DNA from: Deinococcus arboris
GTDB lineage: Bacteria > Deinococcota > Deinococci > Deinococcales > Deinococcaceae
DNA length: 32,502 nucleotides
Reading direction: 5' to 3'
Assembly (NCBI RefSeq): GCF_009755355.1
Contig: NZ_WQLB01000040.1
Coordinates: 1 to 32,502 of the forward strand
Within the stretch, counting starts at the first letter, position 1, and each line of letters starts with the position of its first letter. The notes below the pieces were generated by a model that saw nothing but the letters and a program-made list of their open reading frames with translations, did no database searches and was not told the DNA's origin. The translations under genes and the position numbers were made by a program. Positions 26,901 to 32,502 of the stretch are shown here, one piece after another.

Positions 26901-29900
26901 GGGCGCGCAGATCCACGGTGGCCCGCCCGCTGGCGCGCTTCACTTGCAAGTCCGGCAGGGTCAGATCCAGATTCAGGCGGCCCTCGGCCCCCGCCAGTAC
27001 GGGACGCAGCACCCGCGCGTCCAGGGCGGCGCCGCGCACCGTCAGGGTGCGGCCATCGAAAGCCACGGGCAGGCGGGAGCCGGGGTGGGTCAGGGTGCCG
27101 GCTGCCCGGACCGGTCCGCCCCCCCAGCTCAGGCGGGCGTCCAGGCCCAGGGGGTCACCCAGATAGCGGCTGCCCGCCAGGCTCAGGCGCGCGCCCTGCG
27201 CGTTCAGAACGGCCACCAGTTGACCCGGCACCAGTTCGCGCCGCACGGTGTCCGGCAGGCCGGCGGTGAAAGGGGAGAGGCCTGCGCTGACGGTGCCGCC
27301 CAGGGTGGGCAGCAGGGCCACTTCGCCGCCAACGGGGCCGCGCGGGGCCGCCAGCAGGCCCTGGCCCTCGCCGCGCAGCGTGACCACGCCGGGTTGGGTG
27401 CCCAGGACGTAGCGCACCGGCAGGGTGCCTGCCCAGGTGCCCGCCGCGTAGGTCAGGCCGCCCAGGCGCACGCGCGCGCCGGTCAGGCTGCCACTCAGTG
27501 GAAAGGTCTGCGCAGGAACGCTCAGGCGCGTGGCCCCCGTGCCAAACGCCTGCGGCTTCAGGGTGACGGTGCCGCGCAGGTTCGCCACGCCGCCGCTCGC
27601 CTGGGCGCTCAGGTAGGGGCCAGTGACCCGCACCTGCAGGTCCGAGAGGGTGGCCGGCAGCGTCAGCCGGCCCGAGGCCACCACGGCCTGCCCCGCCACC
27701 TCGCCAGTCACGCGCACTCCGCCGTCAGCGGCGCGCAGGGTCAGGGGGCCCGCCGTCAGGGTGCCGCTCAGCACGCCGGCCCGCGCCGTCAGGTTGCCGG
27801 CCAGGCGCTGCCCCGCCAGCGTGAGGCCCGCCGCCTGCACCTGCAAGTTGTCAAAGCCGTTCAGGGTGACGGTGGCGCGGCCGCCCGCCGCGTCGCGCAC
27901 CTGCACCTGCCCGCGCGGTGAGAGCCCGGTGCCCTGCACGTTGCCATTCACGAAGAGGCCGCCGCCTAGGGGCCCGCTGACATCCACGTCGTAGCGCCCG
28001 GACGGCAGGGACGCCGTGCCCACCGCGCGCAGCCCCTCGCCATCGGTGAGCTGAAGGCTCAGGCCGTTCCAGGGGCCGCGCAGGGCGACCGTGTACTGGT
28101 CCAGCACGCCGCGCGCGTCCACCGCTCCCCGGAAGGCGCCGCCCGCTCCGGGCCCCCAGGTGGCCGCGCCCTGAATCTGCCCCGCCTGGCCAAACGCGGT
28201 CAGCGCCTGCGCGCCCTGCACGCGGGTCAGGCCGCTGGCGCCGTCGTAGGTGAGGTTCAGGTCGCCCCAGCGCCCCGACGCCGTCAGGCGCGGGGTCAGA
28301 CTGCCGCGCAGATTCACAGCCTGCGCGGGCAGGGTCACGCCGCCAAACGACAGTTCGCCGGTGCGGCCGCTGACGGCCGCCTGCAGCGCGCGGTAAGGGC
28401 CGCGGACCGCCACATTCAGGGTCTGGCCCTGGGCGCTGATCTGGCCGCCCGCCTCAACATCGGGAAACACGCGCCCCGAGACCCGCGCCCGCGCGCCCGC
28501 GTACACGGTCAGCAGGTCGGCTCGGACAGCGCCCGCCTGCCGCGTCAGGGTGCCCTGCACCGCGGCGCCCAGGGCCTGCGCGTCTACTGTCACGGTGCCG
28601 CCTTGCCCGGCCAGATTCAGGTCGAGGGTGCCGCGCAGGCTCTGGGTGCGCGCCAGGGGGCGCAGCGCCGCCAGATTGACGCGCCCGGTGGCCGTCAGGG
28701 CGTCGCCGCGCAGCACGCCGCGTGCACGCTGGCCGGCCGTCAGCAAGTCAAAGGCGACGGCGCCGCCTTCTTGCACCTGCAAGGTGCCGCGAATATCGCT
28801 GCCCTGCACCCGCGCGGCGGTGCGGTAGGGCGCGCGCAGGTCGGCGTCGGCCAGCACGGTCACGCCGCCGACCTCCCCGCGCAGCGAGGCCGCCGTACCG
28901 CGCCCAAAGGCGCTGAGGCTGACCCCGTTGCCCACGGCCCGCAGCGACCCAAAGGCCTTGAGGGTCGTGGTCACGGTCACGTCACCCGTGACGCGCAGGT
29001 CACCGGCCACCGCCAGGTTGCGCGCCCGCAGGCCAAAGCTGTCGCCGTTCCAGGTGAGGGCCTGCTGGCCGGCCGTGAAGGTACCGCGCTGCTGCACGTA
29101 GTTCAGGTTCAGAGGCCCGGCCAGTGCGTCGCGCACGCCGGGCACCGTGGCCTGAAGGCGGCCCGTCACGTCGCCGCCCGTCAGGTCCAGGCGCCCGCTG
29201 CCTGACAGGTTCAGCCCAGCGCCCTGAAGGCCCTGAATCGCCCAGGTGCCGCGAAACTGCGGGTTCAGCGTCAGGCGGGCCGTCCCCCCCTGGCTGGTGT
29301 CCAGGTCGGCGCGCAGGCCGCGCCCGTCATACGTGGCGGTGCCGGACAGGGCAAAAGGTCCGGCCTGGCCGCCTTCCAGCCTGGCGCGCAGATTCTGCGG
29401 CGTGCCGGCCAGGGTCAGGCGGCCCCCCGCCGCGCCGAAGGTGGGGTTCAGGGCGGCCTGAAGCTGCTGGCCCTGCGGGTTAAAGGTGGCCCGCAGCGGC
29501 CCCCCCAGGCCCTGCCCCTGCGCGCGAATGATGTTTTGCGCGTCAATGGTGGCGGTGACGTCCAGCGGCTTTTGCGCCAGCACGCCAGCCACGGTTACGC
29601 GCCCCTCGCGGCCAAAGGCCCAGCGGCCCTCGACACGCTGCTGGGCGCCGGCCACGGTGGTCAGGCCGCTGAAGGCGATGTCGTTGGTCTGTCCGGCTGT
29701 ATTGCCATCCTGGTTCAGGAAGGTGTATTCGGCGTTCACGTCGCGCAGGCCCACGCCGGCCAGTTCGCCTGCGCCCTGCACGTACGCCTTGACCCGCACG
29801 GTGCTCCAGCCGCCCGCCATGACCCGCACGCGCGCCTGTCCCTGCCCGGTGGTGCCCAGCGCCCCCGCCAGCCCGGCCAGTGTGGGCCGCGCGTCGGCGG

Positions 29901-30801
29901 TCACTCGCCAGTTCTGCGCTTTCAGGTCAATGCGGCCCTGGGCCGTCACTGGGCCGTTCCAGCCGCGCCCGGCCAGATTCAGGGTCACGAGGTCGCCCCG
30001 GTGGGTGGCCGCGCCCCCCAGGCCGGTCACCGTCACAAAGCCCGCTTCGGGCACCCGCAGCGCGCCGCCCCTCAGGCGCAGGTCCCCGCGCACTGGGCCG
30101 TCGCCGAGCACATAGCGCCCGGTGATGCGCCCAGCCGTCACGCCGGGCCAGTAATGGTTCAGCACCCGCGCGTCGGCGTCGAGGTCCACAATGAAGACAT
30201 TGCCGGCTGGGCCTTCGCCCAGGCTCACCTTGGCATTCAGCCCCCCCTCGCGGGTGCGGCCGGTGACCGTCAGCCCCCCGCTCGGCTGCGGCTGCACCGT
30301 GAACTGGCCGTCCGGCACATTCACGCCACTGCCGTCCACGGTGACGCGGGTGCGCTGCACGTCCACGGTGCCCAGCACCACACGCCAGCCGTTCCCGGTG
30401 GCTGGGCCGCCCGCGCCGGTTATCAGGTCTTGCAGGCGCAGGGCCACCTGGGCGTCGGCCACACGCACGTTCAGCCGCACGGTGCGCTCTGCCGGGTTCA
30501 CGCCGGCCACGGTGACGCCGACCTTGCCTGCGCTGGCCTGAACGCCGGGAAAGGTGAGCTGTACGCCGCCCAGTTCGGGCGCCCACAGCGGGCCGCCGAT
30601 ACGGTCGGCGCTCAGGCCGGCCGGCGCCCCAAAGCGGGCCAGCAGCACCCCGCCCAGCAGAGCCGGCAAGAAGGCCAGCACCAGCAGCAGCGCCGCCAGC
30701 CCGCCCAGCAGCCAGGGCCAGCGTCGGCGGCGCCGGGGCGCGGGTGGAGAAGGAGGAGGGGGCGTCTCTACAGGGGCTGCCGGCTGATGATCGTCTGTCA
30801 T
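20920..30801 (-). CDS. tamB: Giant TamB-like translocation/assembly module protein (DUF490)
   Basis: A 3293-residue AsmA/TamB-type protein, over twice the length of E. coli TamB (1259). Residues 1-22 are Pro-rich and 23-27 are five arginines before an inner-membrane anchor (about 28-53). About 2800 residues of short Gly/Thr/Leu-rich beta-strand repeats follow, as in the periplasm-spanning beta-groove. The C-terminal 400 residues carry the DUF490/TamB domain (for example RSQRGFIYLRENEFTLGD, YGEAELYALV, NPNTG-type loops), ending FRFGVSYRIGGR. The family bridges the two membranes and moves phospholipids and/or assists outer-membrane protein insertion. Only two cysteines were found, C3115 and C3122. 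A Pro/Glu-rich linker (PQPAQDGEEEGAPSLP) precedes the C-terminal domain. ATG 30801 is chosen because the anchor follows directly; the longer frame to 31218 overlaps acylphosphatase. No TamA/BamA gene is adjacent. Confidence 0.9.
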   Translation of the reverse strand: MTDDHQPAAPVETPPPPSPPAPRRRRRWPWLLGGLAALLLVLAFLPALLGGVLLARFGAPAGLSADRIGGPLWAPELGGVQLTFPGVQASAGKVGVTVAGVNPAERTVRLNVRVADAQVALRLQDLITGAGGPATGNGWRVVLGTVDVQRTRVTVDGSGVNVPDGQFTVQPQPSGGLTVTGRTREGGLNAKVSLGEGPAGNVFIVDLDADARVLNHYWPGVTAGRITGRYVLGDGPVRGDLRLRGGALRVPEAGFVTVTGLGGAATHRGDLVTLNLAGRGWNGPVTAQGRIDLKAQNWRVTADARPTLAGLAGALGTTGQGQARVRVMAGGWSTVRVKAYVQGAGELAGVGLRDVNAEYTFLNQDGNTAGQTNDIAFSGLTTVAGAQQRVEGRWAFGREGRVTVAGVLAQKPLDVTATIDAQNIIRAQGQGLGGPLRATFNPQGQQLQAALNPTFGAAGGRLTLAGTPQNLRARLEGGQAGPFALSGTATYDGRGLRADLDTSQGGTARLTLNPQFRGTWAIQGLQGAGLNLSGSGRLDLTGGDVTGRLQATVPGVRDALAGPLNLNYVQQRGTFTAGQQALTWNGDSFGLRARNLAVAGDLRVTGDVTVTTTLKAFGSLRAVGNGVSLSAFGRGTAASLRGEVGGVTVLADADLRAPYRTAARVQGSDIRGTLQVQEGGAVAFDLLTAGQRARGVLRGDALTATGRVNLAALRPLARTQSLRGTLDLNLAGQGGTVTVDAQALGAAVQGTLTRQAGAVRADLLTVYAGARARVSGRVFPDVEAGGQISAQGQTLNVAVRGPYRALQAAVSGRTGELSFGGVTLPAQAVNLRGSLTPRLTASGRWGDLNLTYDGASGLTRVQGAQALTAFGQAGQIQGAATWGPGAGGAFRGAVDARGVLDQYTVALRGPWNGLSLQLTDGEGLRAVGTASLPSGRYDVDVSGPLGGGLFVNGNVQGTGLSPRGQVQVRDAAGGRATVTLNGFDNLQVQAAGLTLAGQRLAGNLTARAGVLSGTLTAGPLTLRAADGGVRVTGEVAGQAVVASGRLTLPATLSDLQVRVTGPYLSAQASGGVANLRGTVTLKPQAFGTGATRLSVPAQTFPLSGSLTGARVRLGGLTYAAGTWAGTLPVRYVLGTQPGVVTLRGEGQGLLAAPRGPVGGEVALLPTLGGTVSAGLSPFTAGLPDTVRRELVPGQLVAVLNAQGARLSLAGSRYLGDPLGLDARLSWGGGPVRAAGTLTHPGSRLPVAFDGRTLTVRGAALDARVLRPVLAGAEGRLNLDLTLPDLQVKRASGRATVDLRAQGQRAAGRVTLAGGQLSADLSSTLAGQALRVRGPLYPQANATVTLNDLRARLTGQAGERATDVLTLRVEGTYDSRAVNLTLTGTGLTGGAATVTAEGALAGAALNLRAAQGEGPGLAGWRLSGGASSADLQALAGVPGRLSLTLGGTLADVQAQAAGEVSGVTFTAPARYAGGVLRLSGAQATLGAAAPVQGTARLSGPVFPTLNLSAKVNLTSVVPGEYTAQIAGALSKPDVRLGGRLRSDFSGLRAAGTQLSARLLGRDYRAVFAGPALGGEVRGQLGSGALGGLQRLALTLNTAYVAQGVDVRLRGPLGWNARTGFSGSVRAVGDIPGGPLDAVLDGQGELRVAALVGTGAREARLTGRFPAALPLRPGGTLTLAAFDVGALWGRAEQLRVSGAATLGGAAWTNPSLALSGTLTDTLGELSGDLSAQLASGDLTAQLAGPRLSGQASLQGGRYALTLTTGTVRAARLLPPGLDVDALTAAGHLDVRGSLSGGLERVEAQNLSVRGEQGQTGPFSLYGRASYQPAGNRLSADLSGSLRGAVVSARGALPAGLTVTARGLGTAALNLPALGRGTLDGAVTLSGAVQNPAAAGTLTLNTETLEAQAALSGRLLDPRLNLRLSPRGGAGGTLYAEASGLDLAAGRVQARVYGALTSGATRADVNLAGTWPALSGTVQATVPGLPDSLTLRGDGRGGYTLNAGRLGGGSLTLGGAGFLPTLGGALTLTPLPLVGGQGDLSARLTLGGTLAAPTLVGTVASRGAAAAGVALNDLSGTLTAAGTTLSGTLSQGGRPVASLSGGAVTLSGLGAQAFGSALAASGQVGLSGDADVTLDATGTVAGRVQATWKAQALTLRSNLTGPQNLRAALDLSATRLTGWRGAARVTGGPAGVLTSPLALTVGGAFAQPLVKGEAGLLGAGARVVADARGVQLRLVDGPGAQASGVIEARPDAGGTWRLLGAAGLTRPELSLTVTPSGPLSDPQAQLSVRRGEWRASGTASLRAADLSVSDGERSGTVRWTGAALSADLPGLNLGQLGIGGLSGVLTARGTLNPDSGDGQLALQVANLLTPYRAPHLDLPLSGNVSADVTLRAGRPEVRATLALSSGTLQFQAAQVQAPQLQTAQGGAFWTGALTGQLRQGSGTLDVNLQAGTGGVQGRLEAARVPLTLAGQTLAVSGSATLSGQSFRADLIGTGQMGQAIVTASGGLADLLPALAGPLAVAPTGEGYSVRATADDLALGDLVTAPALGGRLSGEATLRDGGGTFVLRSDDLTLGSQRLPARLEGTQVAGDWRIRGFLGESDFTAGLSDGAVFGQGNLRALPVGAVVGAATGTAPGEGVVTGVARFRFPLADPLAGQVNVVAERIRVSATSGEGEAAVTETLTGTGTLDYAARELRGVNIQLTGAGTWNVRGQYTRQQVDLTAQLANTTFTPALRLVPGLAALQPSLKGSVTLSVAGTYDRPRGSVRARSLEGALAGLSVQIPDFAGDLPDSGAFAAGGQVLTGGTVGADGVVELRGQLTQGRLSGTVATFRGLLAPAALGALPAAQVRLEQQPGDRWTVTASSTSTGAAGGGTLSVSGTVAPLIDLTLSARNYNLPLAAIYGRESALNADLRATDDGTLIRVQGAADFTRLVLGRVNAPATIPAPGQSSTGAGGRPTDNYASPLAPEYTTFPQPAQDGEEEGAPSLPILERLVFEDIPIRASSGIRVDENLARAEFAGGLVLSGSGDRPRLAGEIRSQRGFIYLRENEFTLGDSAVTFEGDNVYPRFNVTASGTVSGRTTRGDTAITQRVPVTLTVAGEFVARASGDTVLSLNTTLTCTQITAECADPNTGVPYGEAELYALVATGVPNLATLPNNLAALGSSALQTALNVFVLGELERTVANAFGLDVFRFTPQIAGDSLGATITLGSYLTRDLYLQYQVDLNGEGLLNAEYSTPDGRFTFRATTPLQGLNLQSIRPSFSAGYNLNSRTNVSIGVQNTEQSTRFRFGVSYRIGGR

Positions 30802-30864
30802 TCCACCCACCGGGCCAGGGCGCCGTTCTCTCGCAGATTTGACGCTCCTGGCCGCATTCTGTGC

Positions 30865-30870
30865 ATTGTA
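30865..30870 (-). promoter_or_regulatory. Candidate -10 (TACAAT) for the tamB-like gene
   Basis: TACAAT on the minus strand is one mismatch from TATAAT and would give a leader of about 55 nt with GGTGG just before the ATG. The -35 position has no good match. Confidence 0.4.
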
Positions 30871-30951
30871 CGCAGCCCTGCGTGAAGGCCGCACCCACCG
30901 CATCCTCATGCAACCGTCAGAAAAGCCCAATCCGGCAGGCGCCTTTGCCGC

Positions 30952-30957
30952 TAGCAT
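30952..30957 (+). promoter_or_regulatory. Leaderless-type -10 (TAGCAT) for acylphosphatase
   Basis: TAGCAT is followed by six bases and then ATG 30964, with no Shine-Dalgarno in between. This matches the spacing of the other leaderless candidates in the window. Confidence 0.5.
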
Positions 30958-30963
30958 GGCGCC

Positions 30964-31227
30964 ATGCGACTGACCGCCCTTGTGAGTGGCACTGTGCAGG
31001 GCGTTGGTTACCGGCGCTACGTGCAGAGATATGCCCGTGACCTCAAGCTGCACGGCTACGCCGAGAACCTGACCGACGGCCGGGTCGAGGTGGTGGCCGA
31101 GGGCCACGAGGCCGACCTGGACCGCCTGCTGCACTGGCTGCGGCGCGGCCCGCCCCATGCCCGCGTGCAGGACGTGCAAACCCAGTACAGCGAGGCCACG
31201 GGCGTTCAGGACTTTCACGTCTATTGA
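30964..31227 (+). CDS. acyP: Acylphosphatase
   Basis: An 87-residue acylphosphatase, a small cytoplasmic enzyme that hydrolyses carboxyl-phosphate bonds such as acetyl phosphate. The signature VQGVGYR (11-17) contains the phosphate-binding loop and catalytic R17. The second motif GYAENLTDGRVEVVAEG (31-47) provides the catalytic N35. Length and motif spacing match the family exactly. It is divergent from the tamB-like gene and preceded by TAGCAT in leaderless position. The stop is at 31225-31227, and no T-tract terminator follows. A short GCGCCA/TGGCGT inverted repeat lies just downstream. Confidence 0.95.
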   Translation: MRLTALVSGTVQGVGYRRYVQRYARDLKLHGYAENLTDGRVEVVAEGHEADLDRLLHWLRRGPPHARVQDVQTQYSEATGVQDFHVY

Positions 31228-31343
31228 GGGCGGGCGCCAGCGTGTTGGCGTGCACCCTCCACCCGCTGTTCTCGGCTGGCCCCGTCTTTAACAGTGAAAT
31301 CGGCGCTTGGTGCAGGCCTCAGCTGCCCGTCAGACGCGGCCCC

Positions 31344-31349
31344 TAGAGT
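31344..31349 (+). promoter_or_regulatory. Leaderless-type -10 (TAGAGT) before the signal-peptide ORF
   Basis: TAGAGT is followed by six bases and then ATG 31356, the spacing seen at acyP and the DUF2087 gene. It points to 31356, not 31406, as the original start of the downstream gene. Confidence 0.45.
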
Positions 31350-31355
31350 GGCGAC

Positions 31356-31433
31356 ATGCTGCTGGCCCTACTTGCCGCCCTGGTCGCCCTGGCGCCCCAG
31401 GAAGAATGTCCGCACAGGAGGCGACCAACGTGA
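31356..31433 (+). pseudogene. Signal-peptide ORF out of frame with the protein it precedes
   Basis: The 25-codon frame encodes a textbook signal peptide (MLLALLAALVALAPQE) and then hits a stop after a basic nonsense tail (CPHRRRPT). The downstream ORF beginning at 31406 lies in the -1 frame relative to this one. Restoring one base between about 31392 and 31406 would fuse the signal peptide to that protein. No canonical slippery heptamer is present at the junction. Either a one-base deletion has broken the gene, or the assembly has a one-base error. Confidence 0.55.
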
Positions 31434-31861
31434 GGCAGATGCTCCAGTTCTTCGCCTCTGACGGCTGGACCCCACGGGTAGAGGCCAGGGCGCCTGTAGG
31501 TCAGGACACCCTGGTGATGTGGAGCTGGCCCCTCAAGGGCACCCACGGCCTTGGGGTGCAGGTGTACGGCCCGGATGGCCGGTTCAAGGCCCGCCTGCAG
31601 GACTCTGTGCTGCCGTCCGCGCGGGTGGTGGTGTGCGGTGGCCGCTACGTGGTGGGTGGAGGCAACACCCTGCGCGTCTGGGACGCCCGGCAGGATTACC
31701 GCCTGATCTCGCGTAAGACCTTTGCGGCGCTGGGGCAGTTCGCTCAGTTGCGCTGTGACGGCGTGGTGCTCAGGGCCAGTGAGGTGACAGCCACTGGTCA
31801 GACCCAGACCCTGCGGCTGATGGTGCCTGCCCTGACAGCGGTGCGGGCAAAAGACCGCTGA
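31406..31861 (+). CDS. Hypothetical protein, probably exported before a frameshift
   Basis: A 151-residue protein of unknown family. It is Val/Arg/Gly-rich with alternating strands (TLVMWSWPLKGTHGLGVQVY at 35-54, ARVVVCGGRYVVGGG at 72-86) and two cysteines, C77 and C117, that could pair in an oxidising compartment. As it stands, translation could start at ATG 31406 after a weak AGGA, giving a protein without an export signal. A signal peptide with a leaderless promoter lies just upstream in another frame (31356), so the intact gene probably started there. The same frame is open further upstream (to 31307) but that part is Arg/Pro-rich nonsense. The TGA stop (31859-31861) coincides with the tip of repeat copy C, so the native C-terminus may also have been altered. 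Confidence 0.6.
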   Translation: MSAQEATNVRQMLQFFASDGWTPRVEARAPVGQDTLVMWSWPLKGTHGLGVQVYGPDGRFKARLQDSVLPSARVVVCGGRYVVGGGNTLRVWDARQDYRLISRKTFAALGQFAQLRCDGVVLRASEVTATGQTQTLRLMVPALTAVRAKDR

Positions 31862-32018
31862 AAGGACTCCGACTGAATCGAGCAGAATGCCGAGTGGAAT
31901 CCGAGCGGCCTTGAAAAGCGCCGCAGGAGAGCGAGAAGGAACAGCTGCGGATGGCGCGATCTGGAAGCGCCGACGGTTCCTGTCTCTGCGGTGCTGCACT
32001 TCAGCGGCATCCGTATGG
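31859..32018 (-). repeat. Dispersed short element, copy C (about 160 bp)
   Basis: Read on the minus strand it starts CCATACGGATGCCG, contains TTCTCGCTCTCCTGCGG and GCCGCTCGGATTCC, and ends CAGTCGGAGTCC. Order and orientation of the blocks match copy B at 32294-32453, and the length is about the same. It fills the space between two convergent genes; the rightward gene's TGA is at its end, and the leftward gene's stop (32024) is six bases from its other end. Confidence 0.7.
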
Positions 32019-32023
32019 GTGCG

Positions 32024-32502
32024 CTAGGTCAACCCTGCCCGGAACGCCACAATCTCCCGCGCTGCGTCGTCCGGGCTCATCCTGGTCGTGTCGAGCACCA
32101 GGGCGTCCGGAGGTGGAGGCAGCGTGCCTGACGCTTCCAGAATGGCCCGCAGCAGAGCCGGGTCCCGCAGTTTGGCCCGCGCCAGGCGGCCGGGATGGGT
32201 GACCCGGCGTTCGCGTTCGGTGGGGTCACAGTCCAGCCACACGGGCACGTAGTGTGCACCTCGCGCCGCCGCCACCGCGCGAATCTTGCCCGCTGATACG
32301 GATTCCGTTTGTTTCGTTGACAAATCGGGAAAACGCCGATTTGCCAACTCCACGTCCGGAACCCGTTTTTCTCCTTCTCGCTCTGCTGCGCAGCTTTGCA
32401 AGTCCGCTCGGATTTCATCGTTTTTGCAAACGATTTAATCGGAGTCCGTATGAGACGGCGCCGCCTTCAAGCCCTGTGTGATAGGCGGTAAAAATCTGAC
32501 TG
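32024..32502 (-). pseudogene. P-loop kinase-like (AAA_33-type) gene interrupted by a repeat element; runs off the window
   Basis: The downstream fragment (minus strand, about 32293 to 32024) encodes AGKIRAVAAARGAHYVPVWL and continues with DCDPTERERRVTHPGR. This resembles the second half of zeta-toxin/polynucleotide-kinase-like AAA_33 kinases, with the strand-loop VPVWLDCD followed by a lid-like RxxR region. Upstream of the element (32454-32502) the minus strand reads SQIFTAYHTGLEGGAV, resembling the helix before the VxxDAT strand of the same family. The 160-bp element B sits between them, and the short DAT-type motif expected there is missing. Reading through from the upstream side meets a stop inside the element. 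The Walker A region would lie beyond the window. Family assignment is inference from pattern; substrate unknown. Confidence 0.5.
32294..32453 (+). repeat. Dispersed short element, copy B (160 bp, best preserved)
   Basis: The ends are TGATACGGATTCCG and CGGAGTCCGTATGA, imperfect inverted repeats of about 17 bp. Two perfect internal hairpins are present: CAAATCGG/CCGATTTG (32321-32343, 7-nt loop) and ATCGTTT/AAACGAT (32417-32434, loop TTGC). There is no ORF of its own, so it looks like a MITE-type or small intergenic repeat. No clear target-site duplication flanks it. Confidence 0.75.

Noticed and set aside
20920..31218. Longer reading of the tamB-like frame and the long plus-strand frames inside it (such as 21313-23841 and 29536-30885)
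   Set aside because: The extension beyond 30801 overlaps acylphosphatase and has no signal or anchor character. The plus-strand frames are antisense shadows of a GC-rich gene, with compositions dominated by Gly, Arg, Gln and Ala and no recognisable domains.
31392..31406. Programmed -1 ribosomal frameshift joining the signal peptide to the 31406 ORF
   Set aside because: The needed shift is -1, but no X-XXY-YYZ slippery heptamer occurs in the overlap; a one-base deletion or sequence error is simpler.

Overview
The window looks like chromosomal DNA of a Deinococcus species. The coding regions are very GC-rich with GC-biased third codon positions. Several genes have a -10 hexamer (TAnnnT) only 6-7 nt before the ATG, the leaderless arrangement typical of Deinococcus. 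The gene set also fits: UvrA and RadA repair proteins, a Clp_N/AAA+ unfoldase, an ETF pair, and a giant TamB-like protein of a diderm envelope. This assignment is inferred from protein character and promoter style; no database was searched.

Layout. 208-981 (-) is a calcineurin-like phosphoesterase. 1218-4273 (-) is a coupled two-gene signalling unit: a receiver domain fused to a thioredoxin-reductase-like flavoprotein, then a histidine kinase with an N-terminal cNMP-binding-type sensor. A 556-nt gene-free stretch (4274-4829) with a strong G-quadruplex motif precedes an M23 peptidase and a secreted beta-propeller protein (4830-6505, +). uvrA and a membrane protein (6774-10597, +) are followed by a DsbA/DsbB-like disulfide-forming pair (10760-11911, +). 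On the minus strand come an SDR oxidoreductase and the etfB-etfA operon (11991-14759). An exported outer-membrane-type protein (15026-15688, +) converges with a carboxymuconolactone-decarboxylase-family gene (15685-16080, -). A ClpA/ClpC-type unfoldase without the usual middle coiled coil follows (16319-18559, +), then a DUF2087 gene overlapping radA (18927-20568, +). The largest gene, a 3293-residue TamB-like protein (20920-30801, -), is divergent from acylphosphatase (30964-31227, +). The right end holds a probable exported protein whose signal peptide is out of frame with its body, and a P-loop kinase-like gene broken by a short repeat.

Themes. Envelope biogenesis and oxidative folding recur: TamB, an OMP-like protein, DsbA/DsbB, M23 peptidase and a propeller. 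DNA repair is represented by UvrA and RadA, and redox signalling by the receiver-flavoprotein/kinase pair. The clearest non-gene signal is a family of short (about 130-180 bp) elements with TNATACGGA-type inverted ends: four near-complete copies and one fragment. Two copies sit exactly at gene stop codons and one interrupts a gene.
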